Positions 37,201 through 49,739 of a stretch of DNA of 64,000 bases are shown here, one piece after another (positions within the stretch are counted from its first letter, which is position 1; each line of letters begins with the position of its first letter). Location of the stretch: the NCBI RefSeq assembly GCF_037038585.1, contig NC_092526.1, positions 6,162,001 through 6,226,000 on the forward strand, written 5' to 3'. The stretch comes from Patagioenas fasciata. Its lineage: Eukaryota > Chordata > Aves > Columbiformes > Columbidae. The notes beneath the pieces were generated by a model, which was given only the letters and a program-made list of their open reading frames with translations, had not been told where the DNA came from and made no database searches. The position numbers were made by a program, and so were the translations under genes.

Positions 37201-40200
37201 GTGCTGAGGATGGCAGCCTACCAAGAACCACCCATCTCAAGAAGATGTCAGCAGCAGGAGATGCTCCCCAGCTATCTCGTTAGCCTACCTGATCTAATCA
37301 ATCATCAGAATAAATCCGTAGCTTGGGTGCTTGATCAAAATTTACAGATGTTCAATGGCTGCAAAGGAACTACAGGTCGAGTTCCAGCCTATTTCTTGTA
37401 TTTGTTTTGATTGTGCTGATTATTCCAAGCTAAGGTGAACGAAATGAGCAAATCTTCCCTAGCATTAGGAAGAAAACAAAGTACATGTGTATCTTCTAAA
37501 AACTGCTTTTTTCACAGTTCTTAGGCCACAGCTTTCAGTTCCTCAGGTGATTCATTTCAAAGTTATGTTAACATGGAAAGCTGAGCAGATATTGTTTGCA
37601 CAAGGGAAAAAACAGTATTAGTAAAAATGCTCGATTTTCCCAGGGTCACTTTATACACTTTTACAGTAGGGTTTTGGCCTCATGCTGGCCAGCAGAGACT
37701 CCTTCAAGGCGATATTTAGGATATTTGTAGATTATATGAGAGAAAAGATGCAAAATATGTAATAGAAATACTCTTGCAATTAGACTGTTTATTATTTTTA
37801 GCTGTAGACTGGTAGTAAATATGGCTTTTCTGGGATTGCTCCTGGCAAGCAAACTAACTACAGAAATGCAAAGTTGTGGAATTTCCATTTCATTTCTTGC
37901 CTCATTAATTTCATTAACTTACAAATAGATGAATACATAAAATTAAAAAGTAATTTCCTTTTAATATTTTTAAATTACTCTCTCCAAGTATTCAAACCTT
38001 TTAATATGTTCTTTTAAGTTCTCCATCTAATTGCTTTTACAGAGGCACAAATGAGCTTTTGTGAATCAGATATCAGTGTGATTGATTATAAAAGAGCTAA
38101 TCAGAGGGTGCCATTCACAAGATAAATGCAATTGTTTCTAAAATATTTGCTTGCAGTCCATGGCATTTCACTAACTCGGTTGTGTGTATGAAATGATGCG
38201 TGGGTGGGGTGTGTGAAGGTGTGGATTTATGTGGGGAAATCAAATCTAGCCATGGAGGAAAGGCTATCTCTTCCTTTTTCTTCTTATACAAGGACAGATT
38301 GCATGGGAATTATAGTGTTTCCCATTTAATAGATGTAGCCTTCCTTCTGATGTTTTTCACAACAGTGACAAATGGCAGCCAAAAAGAAAGGAGGAGAATG
38401 TAATCAATCTTTATGCCTTCAAAAAGACTTGAAAACTAAGATGAAAACGAAAGCATTTCAGGAAAAAAAAAAAAAAAAAAAAAACAAACATAGTTCGAAA
38501 TGAACAATTATGTGGAAGATAAGCAAAGTGCAGAAGATAATTTGGGGCTAAGTGCTGGCTCTTGGATGAGGCAAAAAACTGCTGTTCTGGTTTTCTTGCC
38601 TGTTTGGGACTCCAGTTTCCATGGACACAGCACTGAAACGTGTATGTCCAGAAAGGAAAATATTCCCCCAAAAGGCCACCGAGTTGAGTCTGAGAGCAGA
38701 AAATGTGTAAGGGAGAAATTAGGAAGAAAAACTGAACTCTCTCCCAAGAACTCCCAGGTATTGATGGCTGTTCCATAGCAACAGTGCCGAAGGCTGCAGG
38801 TGTATTTCAGACTAGAAATCATCGAGCTGTTTAACATTTATGTAATATTAGTATTTTAATTATGCATTAACATAATGTTAATATTTTTATTAATATTACT
38901 GGAAAAGGCATAAAAATAAAACTTCATCTGGTGATATTTGAGTGAGATTTCGTAGATATTAAAATAAGCTGCAAAAACACACAGAGCAAAAACTTCTGCT
39001 GTGAAATCCATTCTAAAAGCTCGTATTATAAATGAAAGATGAAAATAGGGAGTCTTGAACATTTTGCTCAGCTCAATGGAAATTAACTCCTGGGAGGATT
39101 AGTTCAGACTCTGCTGGGTGCACTTTGGATGATGGAAGATTTGGAAGGGAAAACTCGGCACTTCGCAAATTATGTGATTTGAGAAATGAACAGGTCAGAG
39201 TCAGAAAATGGTCACTTATTTATTCTGCTATTCAAATGACCCTCATACAGTTGTGGGCCTCAGCTGGATTTACAGATTTTATGTTAAGGTATTATTTATC
39301 GGGCTTGGTTTTGTGCCTGTAGAAAACGCCAACCTAATGTTTTCTTGGTGACACAGCTGAGGGTAGAAATTCTGTTATTGCAATGCACGGTAATTGGAAG
39401 AAAGACACATACAGATGCTGACACCTCTAGAGTCTTACAGAAATCACCATTCTTCCTTTTTAAATCAAGTATTGATTTAGCCTGAGTTCAATGTGTGCTT
39501 TAAACTAATGCACCATAATGAAAAGTCATGGCAAGATTACTTAGGGGTAAGTTTTTTAGATTTAGCTGAACTGCACTGTTTTCATAATTTTAATGAAGAC
39601 ACTTAGGAGCATATTTTTCATGTAATGCCTGGCAGTAGTCCAGTCTGATTCCCATTAAAATCACCTGGTCAGAAATTTAAGGCCCCAGTGCTCGAAAACT
39701 GCAATTTTCAAGTAATACGCTATTTTTTCTTACATGAAATTTAAAAAAAAACAAACATATTTGTATGTTTTTTGTATTTATTATATCAGAATTGAATGTC
39801 ATTCTTTAAAGGGGTGATAGAATAGGATAAATTTTTACTGTAGGTGGCAAAGGACAAGTTGGAACTGAAATTTTTGGATAACTGCACAAAAAGTAAGTGA
39901 CAACTAGAATACATATTGATTTTAAGAAACTAGTTTTCATAATACAGTAAATAATTGTTTTGAGTTTTAACTATAAAGGTTTTTTGCATGTCCGGACAGT
40001 ATACCTCACTTTTCATTATAATCTCATAATACAATTTTTAGTCATTTCCTAAGATCCTTTTATGATGGTTTCTTGGTATACCAGGTTGCAACTTAATGTC
40101 TTACCACTCTCACCAATTTCAAAACATAGTTCCAGCTCTGACCACTCTTTTTTTTTGCGTGTGTCATTCTCCAGCAACTTTGTCTCCTACAATTCAAGCA

Positions 40201-40459
40201 TTACATGTGTCTAGCACAGACTCCATAAATTCGTTATGCTCCCTTACTTCTGACATCTTAATTTACTGCCCCACCTCTTTGGTCCACTTTTCACTCAATG
40301 TTTTTTCTGTGCTCTTGTGCAGATTATTCAAAGGGAGATAAAATCTATAGTTGCTGATCTTCTTAATGGTGTTTCTTCTACTGGTCCTTTCCCCTGCAGA
40401 TCTTTTGTAAGCTGATTCCCTGCAAACACTTATTTTTCTACCTCCTGGTTCCTGAACAG
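28281..40459. other. Long unassigned stretch
   Basis: About 12 kb without a recognised gene or mobile element. Frames reach 121 codons (38411-38776, minus) but contain runs of Phe or Ser and no domain. An A15 run is at 31255-31269 and an A22 run at 38463-38484; neither is preceded by an identifiable retrotransposed sequence. The 38830-38900 part is very AT-rich. Much of this may be intronic or conserved non-coding DNA, which one sequence cannot show. Confidence 0.5.
38463..38484 (+). repeat. A22 homopolymer
   Basis: This is an uninterrupted run of 22 A residues, the longest in the window. No polyadenylation signal or processed-gene sequence was recognised just before it. Confidence 0.9.
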
Positions 40460-40657
40460 TGCTCAGTAATGGTGATCCAGATTTCACGGGACTACCCCTT
40501 TGAAACAGAATGTAAATACCTTCAAAAACCTGGCTTGCTCCCGGAGACGTCAGGAATTCAGATGAGTCACGAGAAAATACGAGCAGAGAGACGATGCCCA
40601 GAGCAAAGTTTAAAGGATGGATGTTTCCCTCCCTGCTCCCTGATCGGCCTGGCTGAG
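40460..40657 (+). other. Hypothetical exon-like open segment
   Basis: A pyrimidine-rich stretch ending in cctgaacag precedes 40460, and gaggtaaga, a good donor match, spans the right edge. The 198 bases between are open in one frame, giving 66 codons with both edges in phase 0. The open frame continues across the donor into the CR1 tail at 40830, ending at 40963. The minus strand is also open over much of this region, which weakens the coding case. No domain is recognised. It could be a real exon, an exon of a non-coding RNA or chance. Confidence 0.2.
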
Positions 40658-40829
40658 GTAAGAAAGGCGGCACAAGGTGACACTGGCAGCCAGAAAACAT
40701 CTGCGAGCGAGGTGGAAATTCAGTTTGCTGGGAACATCTTTGTCAACGAGACTCCCAAAATAAAGGTAACCTTCAGTGAGGGGCTGGGAGAACAAGTAGG
40801 AAAATGCCAGCAAAAGTGGGGAAACACTT

Positions 40830-41008
40830 CCAGAACACTGGACCAGGCTGCCCAGGGAGGTTGTGGAGTCTCCTACTCCGGAGGCATTCAAGACTTGCCT
40901 GGACACCTTCCTGTGGAACCTCAGCTGGGTGTTCCTGCTCCAGTGGGGGATTGCACTGGATGAGCTTTCGAGGTCCCTTCCAACCCCTGACATTCTGTGA
41001 TTCTGTGA
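40830..41008 (+). mobile_element. CR1 LINE 3' end fragment
   Basis: From gaacactggaccaggctgcc onward the text follows the CR1 ORF2 end and 3' untranslated region: ggttgtggagtctcc, tgggtgttcctgctcc, gatgagctttcgaggtccc. It ends in the terminal repeats cattctgtgattctgtga. It is close to the outer, older CR1 copy ending at 52477 and so belongs to the same subfamily. A plus-strand frame starting upstream runs into it. Confidence 0.92.
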
Positions 41009-44000
41009 AATGCTGTCGAGGCATCTGGCAAGCTCAGCAAATACCAGAATTGCCTCCCCTGTGAAGTTTAATTAAAAAGACTATTGTCTCCATTATTGCT
41101 TAATGATTCCTCCAAAAGGAGGGCAAAATTTTATTCTAGAGGTTAATTATTCCTGGATATTTTAAAGGGATATGAGACTATTTTCCTCTATCTCATTTGG
41201 TAACTGAACCATTAAGGGGAGTGAAGCAAATAGCGGCGTAAGAAATGGTGGAAACAATTTAAGGCGCAGAAGCAAGCACACCGCGTCAGATGTCATGGTG
41301 ATTTTGCATGAAAACCAGTCTACTAGCAAATTAAATTAACTTTCCACGCTGGAAAAAACTTGTCAGTGGCTTCTCCACATTTGCTCCTGAATTCTGAGAC
41401 TCAGTGTGAGGAACTGGTGTGGTTGTTTTTGCAAGAAAATGAGAAAATGCTGCCCAGAAAGCTCCATTCTGCTCCCTCGTATTTGAGTATGCTAATTACC
41501 ATGCTGGGTTTTGTCATCTATCCAATAAGCCATGCATCAAAACTCAAGATTCAACATTAAAACCTCATGCTAATGGGAAGAAAAAGAGGTATAAATTAAT
41601 AATTTTTCAACCCACTGAATGGTGGAATAGATTATTGCATGTAGGGATCACACACTATTTAACATTATGAAAAGAGCTTAAGAAGTATTGTTACACACAG
41701 GCCCCTATATCACCTTAATTTTCTACCAAGTGCATGTGTTCCAGAAATACATTACTCGGTGTACTAACATCTGACATGTGAAGTTTATTCCTTCTCGATC
41801 CTCTCCCAAACTATTAAGATGGTAACAATTTTAAATGCCATAAAAGGCAAAATTTCCAAAACCACAGAAGAGAAAGACAGTAGGATTACTGTTTTACAGT
41901 CATGCAGACCTAGATATTTAATTATAATTAGGCATCTTAACTCCTTCTTGAGCAATGTGCCATGACTTGCTCCACCCAGACTGATGCAGGTCATAGACAT
42001 GATCCAGGGCATACTCCAAGTTCCTCTGAGATGACAAGAATGCTTCAGTAACATTTTTTGCAATTAGCAGTCATAGCAGTGCAGAAAATGTAGCAATCCC
42101 AGTCAACTGAAAAGTCAACACTACAATCTACCTCACAACTAAACATATTCTGAATGTTGCAGTGTAAACTTCGAGTCGAAGAGACAGAGACAGAAAAAGC
42201 ACCATATTTTGTTTTTTCCAGGATTTTACGTGGGTACCTGTGCAGGTTTTTTCATGTATATGGTATTTCTGAAAAGTGTTAATATCTCTGAGGCTGATAT
42301 TTTTGGCAGATAATCGCTCGTTGTCATCTCTACTCCACTCTGAGTGCCAATGAGGTCTGAATGTTTTGGCAAGCGTGCGGTGCAATGGATGTGCTGGTTG
42401 GGTGACCCCGCAGTATATACTATCTTTATATCATGAAAGTTTATTTGATTTACATCTACCACTCCCCTATCAATTTCTCAGATCATCTTTTAGAGTGCAG
42501 ATCAATAGAAATTCTTCCATTTATTTATTATTACCACCACATTTTACATATTGTTGTTACTATGAGCAGTGTTCATTTTCCCACTCAATGTTCGTCTCCC
42601 TCATTTCCTGTGATAATGTGGCCATATCTGTCATTAGAAGACGTTTCCTTAAACATACGAGAAATATATTAACTCTATTTTTCTGTATTTTGAAAAGGAC
42701 ATTTTTTGTGTTTCACTGAAAATTTTACCAGGTACTCTTAGGTGTTGCTGCTTATTTATCTTTTCTTTTTAAGTAAGTACATAGAGAGGACAGGGACACT
42801 CTTTTGAAGCCTTGAGCTCCCGGTAACTTCAATCCTTTAACCTTTCTCATTCTTGCAGCTTTTGAATGGGTTTGAACCAATGACCTGGTGGTGAAAGATC
42901 ATTTTCCATCAGGAACATTTGTCTTTCTGATATTGCCTTTACGATTTTGTTCTATGTGGCATTTTCTTTCGCTCGGGTCCATCTGTGTATGTGTGAAGGT
43001 TAAATGTAGGAATCACTCACCACCTTCCTTCCTCTTGTTAGTGTGAACTACCAGAAACCAGCGATGATTTTTGACACAGAGGTGTCTTCATTTGTTCATT
43101 TACTGGCATAGAGGAAATTGCTCTCTTCAGGAGAAGACGACGGCATCCAACCTGCTAGAAGAGCAGAGATTTAATGTTCTGGGATGGGAATCGGAGCAGA
43201 GAGCCGGGGAGCCACACACAATTTGGTGAGTCCTCCGCAATGACCTGTCAAAGCCAATCGTGTCTTTCCCAAACGAGTGAAATTGTCAGTATTGATAACC
43301 GAGTGATAATGATTCCTGGGTGAAAAAATTGAGGCGAATCTTAGGTAAAGTGTAGTCCAGAGAAGCAGAAAGAAAACGGCTTCTCTCTTTTTCCGCTTTT
43401 CTGTCATTTTCTGTGATTCTCTTCTGGGGACACTAGATATCATAAAAGAACCAGAAATGAAGAGGCCTCCTGAGAAAACACCAAAGCAATATAATTCTTT
43501 TTTTTAAGTAATTCCCCAGTGGAGGAAGATACAGAGTGATGCTTTTGTAGTAAAAATATATTATACCAAGGATCTTGCCAAAAAACAAACATTTAAGTTC
43601 TATTTTAAATTAATTCTACAATAAGTTTTTTTAAAGGAATGGATTTATTTTCTTTCCGGTTAAATCTTGAATTACTAGAAGCAGTAGAACTAGTAATAAA
43701 AGAAACACTCTTGTAGGTGTGTCTGAAAATCCCAATAATTTAGTTTATTCAGACACTCCTGTTTGGTTTATTATTTGCAATCTAACAATCTTCATGCTCA
43801 ACCTAAAACCTTTAATTTTCTCTCTGGTGTACATCTCCATGAAAATGAACAGCTCAGAAGACTTACTTAGAAGCTACAGACATGATAGAGGACAATTAGT
43901 CTTCAGCAATGCCTTTTTAAAAGCTCAATATATCAGCCTTTTAAAATGTTTTTAAGGTTTCACTTGAAAAGGAAATTATGTCAATGGGCATTAATCATTT

Positions 44001-44679
44001 TGGAGGCTTCATATTGCCTCACAGTCGTTTATACTGTTAACAAGATCAACGATGTTGTTAGGAGCTGGAGTGTGTATCAAAAAGCTCATCTTACCTGATA
44101 ATAGCAGAAAACAGAAACTGTTTTCATGGGAGGACATTGCGGCATCTTCTGTAGACAATCTTGTGGGTGTCACGACATTCAGGTATGTCTGGCAAGGTGT
44201 GTTCTTTCACAAAGCACGGTATCGCCTGGAAAAGAGAGAAAAGTGAGATGTGCATGTCTTTCCTTACATTGTAAATTATACAACAGCAGATTTTCTGCTT
44301 CCATCCACACTTTTCTTGTGTTTGTCCTCTGCTTAAGTAAATTGGGCGGTGATATTTTAAAGCTTCTCATGTTCTTATGGTTTTGGTGGTTTGGTACGTT
44401 CTGGGGATAAAATAAAACAATGATTTCTGCCTTATTTATTATTCCTTTCTAATGTAGGCAATTTAATGCCCAACTGTTTATAATGATAAATTATCTAAAC
44501 CTTAAAAAAAAAAAGAAGATATAATGACAGAGGGGATGACAGACGAAAACACACTAAAGAACAATGATTTAAAACTACCCAGATTTTTGCTATAGAGTTA
44601 TATGCTCTGTGTGTGATGTTGAAATTATTGGTTGTAATCATTGTTGGCAAAGTGTTTGAATATGGGCTTATTTATATTA
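41009..44679. other. Unassigned non-coding stretch
   Basis: No gene is recognised. The longest frame is 117 codons (42366-42719, plus), without a domain. No simple repeats of note are seen. Confidence 0.5.
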
Positions 44680-44905
44680 CCCTGTTTCCCCTAAAATAAG
44701 ACAGGGTCTTATATTAAGTTTTACTCCAAAAGATACCTTTTACATGTATAGCTGCCTGGACACTATTTAAATTGATTTTTTTAAAATGAGATTTAACTAG
44801 GGCTTATCTTTGGAGTAGGACTTATCTTTTGAGCATCCTCAAAAATTCTGAAAAATCAGGCTAGGGCTTATTTTCAGGGTAGGTCTTATTTTCAGGAAAA
44901 CAGGG
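44680..44905. mobile_element. Mariner-type MITE (non-autonomous DNA transposon), complete
   Basis: The 226-bp element starts ccctgtttcccctaaaa and ends with the inverted counterpart, whose reverse complement is ccctgttttcctgaaaa. The terminal inverted repeats match at about 20 of 23 bases. TA dinucleotides at 44678-44679 and 44906-44907 directly flank the ends, the target duplication made by Tc1/mariner transposases. Inside the right half there are repeated agggcttattt and aggtcttattt units. No coding capacity exists, so mobilisation would have needed an autonomous relative. I recall similar ends from MITEs in other vertebrates but cannot name the family with certainty. Confidence 0.85.
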
Positions 44906-44907
44906 TA

Positions 44908-47900
44908 CTAGACGCCTCCTGTGTAATGCCATTGCCATCGAGGGTGATACAAATGTAGACTCCATTTCAAAGTCTGCAGTCCAAGCAAATGGAGCCCAGC
45001 TACCAATAACTGATTTTCAACTACATAATTTCCTATTTTATTTTGTTGCGAGAGCCCTGATGCCAAAGCACTTTGGTACATCCTTGTCATGTTACCTAAT
45101 CAGACCCTAAATACAATTGTTCACAGTCAAAACCCAAACACACTTTTAGAAAGTGTTTGTATTACAGACCTTAAGAAATCACAAGAGGAATGAATTTTAT
45201 GTTTTCAGTATGTCATTATTCACTTCAAATATTTGTTAAAGTGTTCTAGAAATAACTTAATAAAAAAAAAAACAGAACAAACACTGAAAAAGTTACGAAA
45301 AGGGGAAAGAGTGTGTGCATGCAAGAGAGAAGAAAGCAGGGTAGAAAGAAAAAGAAATGGAGAAATAAAGATTCAGAGGAAGGAAATTGAGCAAAAAAAC
45401 CCAATACATACAGTATTTGATAGCTGTAATTGCTGTGCTCTTTAAAGGCTTTGTTTTTTGATTAGAGACTTTAAGATAGTTTCTACTGAAAGCAGTATTT
45501 AAAATTCATTCTCTCCCTCCTTTTTCTTTGAATTCTTCATTATGTAAAACATGTGCCCTGGTGCTCGTGAAATGTTTTGTTCTCTTCGTTAAATTGCTCC
45601 ATTTTAATTTTAATTTTAGTGCCCTTGTAGTCTGGATACTCTCTAAAACTGCCTAGCTGCTAAGAAAAAATAGTATTTCAGAGCCTGTTTCCCATTTCCT
45701 TTTAAAAATTCCTTTTCTAAGCGAAAATGTAGTTTTGTTTGCTTGCTTCTTTCTTTATATACCTGCCTGCTTTTGTTTCTTACACAGATTTCTTGCACCT
45801 GCACAGTGCTCATTAGTCAGGTCCACGCTCACTTTACTTGTCCAAATCTGGCCAAAGATGGAGGCAGCACATGATTCCTAGATATGATAGATGAAAAATT
45901 AAGTAATTGTGATTTTTCTTTTAGAAGTATTAATTTTTATGCCCTTGCCTAAAGACCTAAGAATGAGCATTTACAAGTTACCAAAGCAAACTTCATTCCT
46001 GTTTGAAAAAACAGTTTACTTAATGAGGATAATACAAACATATGAGTTTGTGTATTCATTTATCAAGCATTACCTAATTTTGCATTTATTTTTTTGTAGG
46101 ACAGCAAAGGGAAGAAAGCCAGAGAAGCAGGTCAGACCACTGAAACTTGTGCCTTTCTGCTCCTTCCTGCTCCCCAAAGTATGTTGAGCAAATGGCTGTT
46201 TAGTTAGACTACTTCTTTTGATCCAAGCTTATAGGTCTTCACTTAAGGAAATGTTTTTATTGAGGGAGAAAAGCCTCACGATGGTACTTGTTTTTAGTGC
46301 GGGTTTCAGCACTGCAAGAGTTATGGACACCATCTAAGCAGTGCTAATGTGCAGAGGCAGTATCAGGCTGATATACTGAGCATCATTATTTACTGTGGAC
46401 TTCTTAAGAAGTCAGAAAATGAAGGCTGAAATCTCAAGACAGTCCTCTCAGCAGTCCAACGACTTGGGTTTAGAGTTACCCATAAATTTGGTTTATGTTT
46501 ACCCTATAAGAACTTAGGCAGTGAATGCTACGAAGAACCATTTACTTAAACATAAATGGGAATTAATTAGTCTATCAAAATAAAGTCAAGGGAATTCTGA
46601 GCCAGGGATGCACTCACAGACACAGTAACACATCATCTCTGCTGGATGTGCCTAAAACTTCTTTTAAGGGTGGCTGCCAAATAATCTTGTTTCTTTTGTT
46701 TATTAGCCAATTTATACAAACATCTCACTCCAAATGGGAAAACTTCCAGCCTTTTTGTGTTCCCTATGACAGCCATTTTAGCGGTTGATTTCTTATTGGA
46801 AAATATTCCTCTGTAAAAAAAATACATTTTGTAGTTTATTGATTAACCAACATTTTCACTGGAGCTGTTTTTGCAAAGGTTCAGTATCAGGTGCATTTCT
46901 AACCTCCCAGCCCCCTATTCAGCCCATCAATTGGCTCACTTATCAGTCCTACACTAAAAGGAGTCAATGGACTATCCCACCTCATTTCACGGCATCCAGC
47001 TGATGGAATAGAGAAACTGCTATAAACACCGGTGTTCGGTGGGACTGCTGGCACGAGCAAGGTGTACAGCATTTGGCCAGTATTTTGCATCATCATTGAC
47101 CAGGCACAGTTAAAATTATCCCACCAGCCAGCCTCAGGTGAAGCAGAATGAGTGGTATAGGCTGTACAACCTTCTGACTATTAAACTGACCCATTTTCTC
47201 TTTCATTTTTTTTCCTTTAACTTAATTTTGTGCTGTATAAATGAGGCTACTTACACTGTAAGAGGAAGGACTGGTTAATCTGGCCAATATAGCATATTAA
47301 AATTATACATATTTGACAGTTTATAATCAAATACGATGCTCTTCCTGAAATAAGCACTATCTGGCTGTAGTGATAATCACTAATGGGTCAACTGGGTACA
47401 AGAGCACTGTAAATTCAGATTATGACTACATGGGGATGCTGTTGAATTATTTTTTTTGCTTCTGTGTTATTTTAATAGAAGAATCAGGCAAATCAGGGAG
47501 AATATCCTCTAAGGTATAGCAATAAAACCCTATTTATTTGTATCTTACAAATCTCATTCTAGTTAATGTTTTCTTAATGCTTCAACACAGAATCATGTTC
47601 TTTAAAAATTAATTTCCCTGAATGAGAAAAATTGCATTCTTCATATATGGGAAAATAATCTTGAAAATGACACTTGAGGCTGAAAAAGCAGATGGAAAAC
47701 ACACAGAAAAGTAAAATCATTTGCTGCTGAAGCCTGGCTCACAAATTCACAACAGGAAGGTCAGCACTGCTGTTATAATATATAGTCCCTGTACCTCGGT
47801 GAGGGTCATCAGGACCCTCATAGCCACAAGGAACAGGAGGACGGGGTGGAAACAAGTATTCTCTGAATGACAGCTATATTTTTAGAGATATTGGGTGCTC

Positions 47901-49654
47901 ACAGAGTATTTATTTACAAGCCTAAGGATAGACATAAATACTTTTCCCTGTTGTTTTGGTGTGGTTTTTTTCAGATGAAGCAAATGCAGCAGATCCGAGA
48001 ATATTGCACTGCAGGAAGATTCGGCATTATGACTCATTTACAGTCCAAACCTTGTAAAAAAAGAAGAACGGAGGGATGGGGTGAAGTCACAGGCTGAGCG
48101 ATGTCCATGGCATAACGTCCTTTGGACTTCAGGCCGAAAATCATCAGCAGACAGATTTCCAAGATTTCCTGAGCTCTCCATCGTCAACAGCTTTTGTTAA
48201 TTCAGTAAAAATTACAGGTGAGCGCTTGATATTTTGAAACTCCCTTGGGACACTCAGTACTTTGAAAGTCCCTTGGCATGTTTTCCTTCCTGCTCTATTT
48301 CTGTCTGGTTTTTATTCCTCTATTGATTTTAATGGACTTCAATTACCATCTCTTGTCTCTGAATCTTTAGAGTTTATTTATACAGAGCACAGACTGCTAG
48401 ATCACTAGTCTCATTTTTTTCCCCCTCAGACTCCTTAAAGCACTATTTTTTTACACTGGTCTATTATTTTAATTGGGCTAAATTTAGAAACGTTTAGATA
48501 CCTTTCAAACCATCTGCAGTTTCACTGCTGTTTAGTGACTGTCTTTATAGATATATTGCGATAATTGACAATTCCGTCTTATTGCGTGCCATCCAACTCT
48601 GATGTTCTAAAATTGGTTAAATCCGTATTTTAGTCACAAAGTAAATTCACAAACCTTTCCATCATTAGCTACAGCAAATGGTAAGAGAGTTTTAGAGCGG
48701 GAGAACATTATTCCTCTCTTCATAAATTCAAATCACTTCTTCATCCTCATATTTCAAGTTTATGGGAATGTAGCTTGAATTTTAAGTTTAGTAGCTGTGA
48801 CTATTGAAGTGTGAACTGCCAACTCCTCCCCTCATCTTTCCAACCACTGTAAATCTTCAGTACCTACTGTCAATGAGACAAATTGTCAAATATATACAGA
48901 CAGAACCATAGCACAATTTCCTTCTTGAGGTGTGACAAAGCAAGAGCGATTGCAATCAGTGTCAGAAACCAAAACTCTTTAGAAGTGGACCTTTTAATTC
49001 AGATTTATGCTCTCACTAATTGGCCAATGTCATTCTAATAAGTTATGTACATTTGAGGGCTGGAATTGCCCTTAGTGGCTCTGAGAGTAGCTCTCGGGGA
49101 GGAGAAATCAGTGAAGCAGAGTCTGGCTATAGTCTGAGTTTAACTTACTTTGTACGTATACACATCAATCTCGTAATAGGAAGAAGTCATATGCAGGCAA
49201 TCCGTAATGCATTCTTCTGAAAACTTTAACCCACGTACCACGGTTCAGTTCCCAGAAAGCTGCTCTGTCCTGGGAACCGCCTTGAAAGATGGAAGATAAA
49301 AATCAAAGAACAAGTTCTCAACCATCTGACAATTTCTCTTGAAGGACGAGCCTTTTGCAGAACAGCAAACAACACTGAGGTGTTTTCCAGACAAAAAAAA
49401 ATCTACCTTCTCTCAGAAGAGAAAAAAAAAAAAAAGGCAAAAAGTCTTAAGACTGTCATTAACAAAATTGCCTGGTGACTCCTGCTACAACATGATTGAT
49501 CCGCGGAGCTTTTCACAAAAAGGACAGTGATAACCCCTATTTCTATAACCAAACTCCTGCTTAGTAGTTAAAGTCTACTCTCTGACATGCATATCCAATT
49601 AAAACTGGGTAACCTATTCTTCATTATATCCCAAATGACTGGTTTGATACATAC
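44908..49654. other. Unassigned non-coding stretch
   Basis: No gene is recognised. Two exon-like spots are noted: an acceptor-like ttatttttttgtag at about 46100 followed by an open stretch to a gtatgt at 46180, and a tttttttcag just before 47975 followed by a 40-codon frame. Neither has a recognised product. An A14 run is at 49422-49435. A near-repeat of the word tttgaaactcccttggga occurs around 48233-48280. Confidence 0.45.
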
Positions 49655-49739
49655 ATTAAGGGAGTGGAGCATCTCCCTTATGAGGAAAGGCTGAGGGAGC
49701 TGGGGCTCTTGAGCTTGGAGGAGACTGAGGGGTGACCTT
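49655..49739 (+). mobile_element. Older CR1, left part (interrupted by a younger CR1)
   Basis: The 85 bases from attaagggagtggagcatc to ggggtgacctt match the ORF2 C-terminal coding region of the inner CR1 at 51714-51803, apart from a 5-base gap and a few substitutions. The text stops abruptly at gacctt and resumes at 52149 with attaatgtttac, exactly where the inner copy reads gaccttattaatg. This is therefore one older, 5'-truncated CR1 split by insertion. Its own left end has no clear duplication. Confidence 0.9.

Noticed and set aside
38463..38484. A22 run as the tail of a processed pseudogene
   Set aside because: No gene-like sequence, polyadenylation signal or flanking duplication was found next to it.
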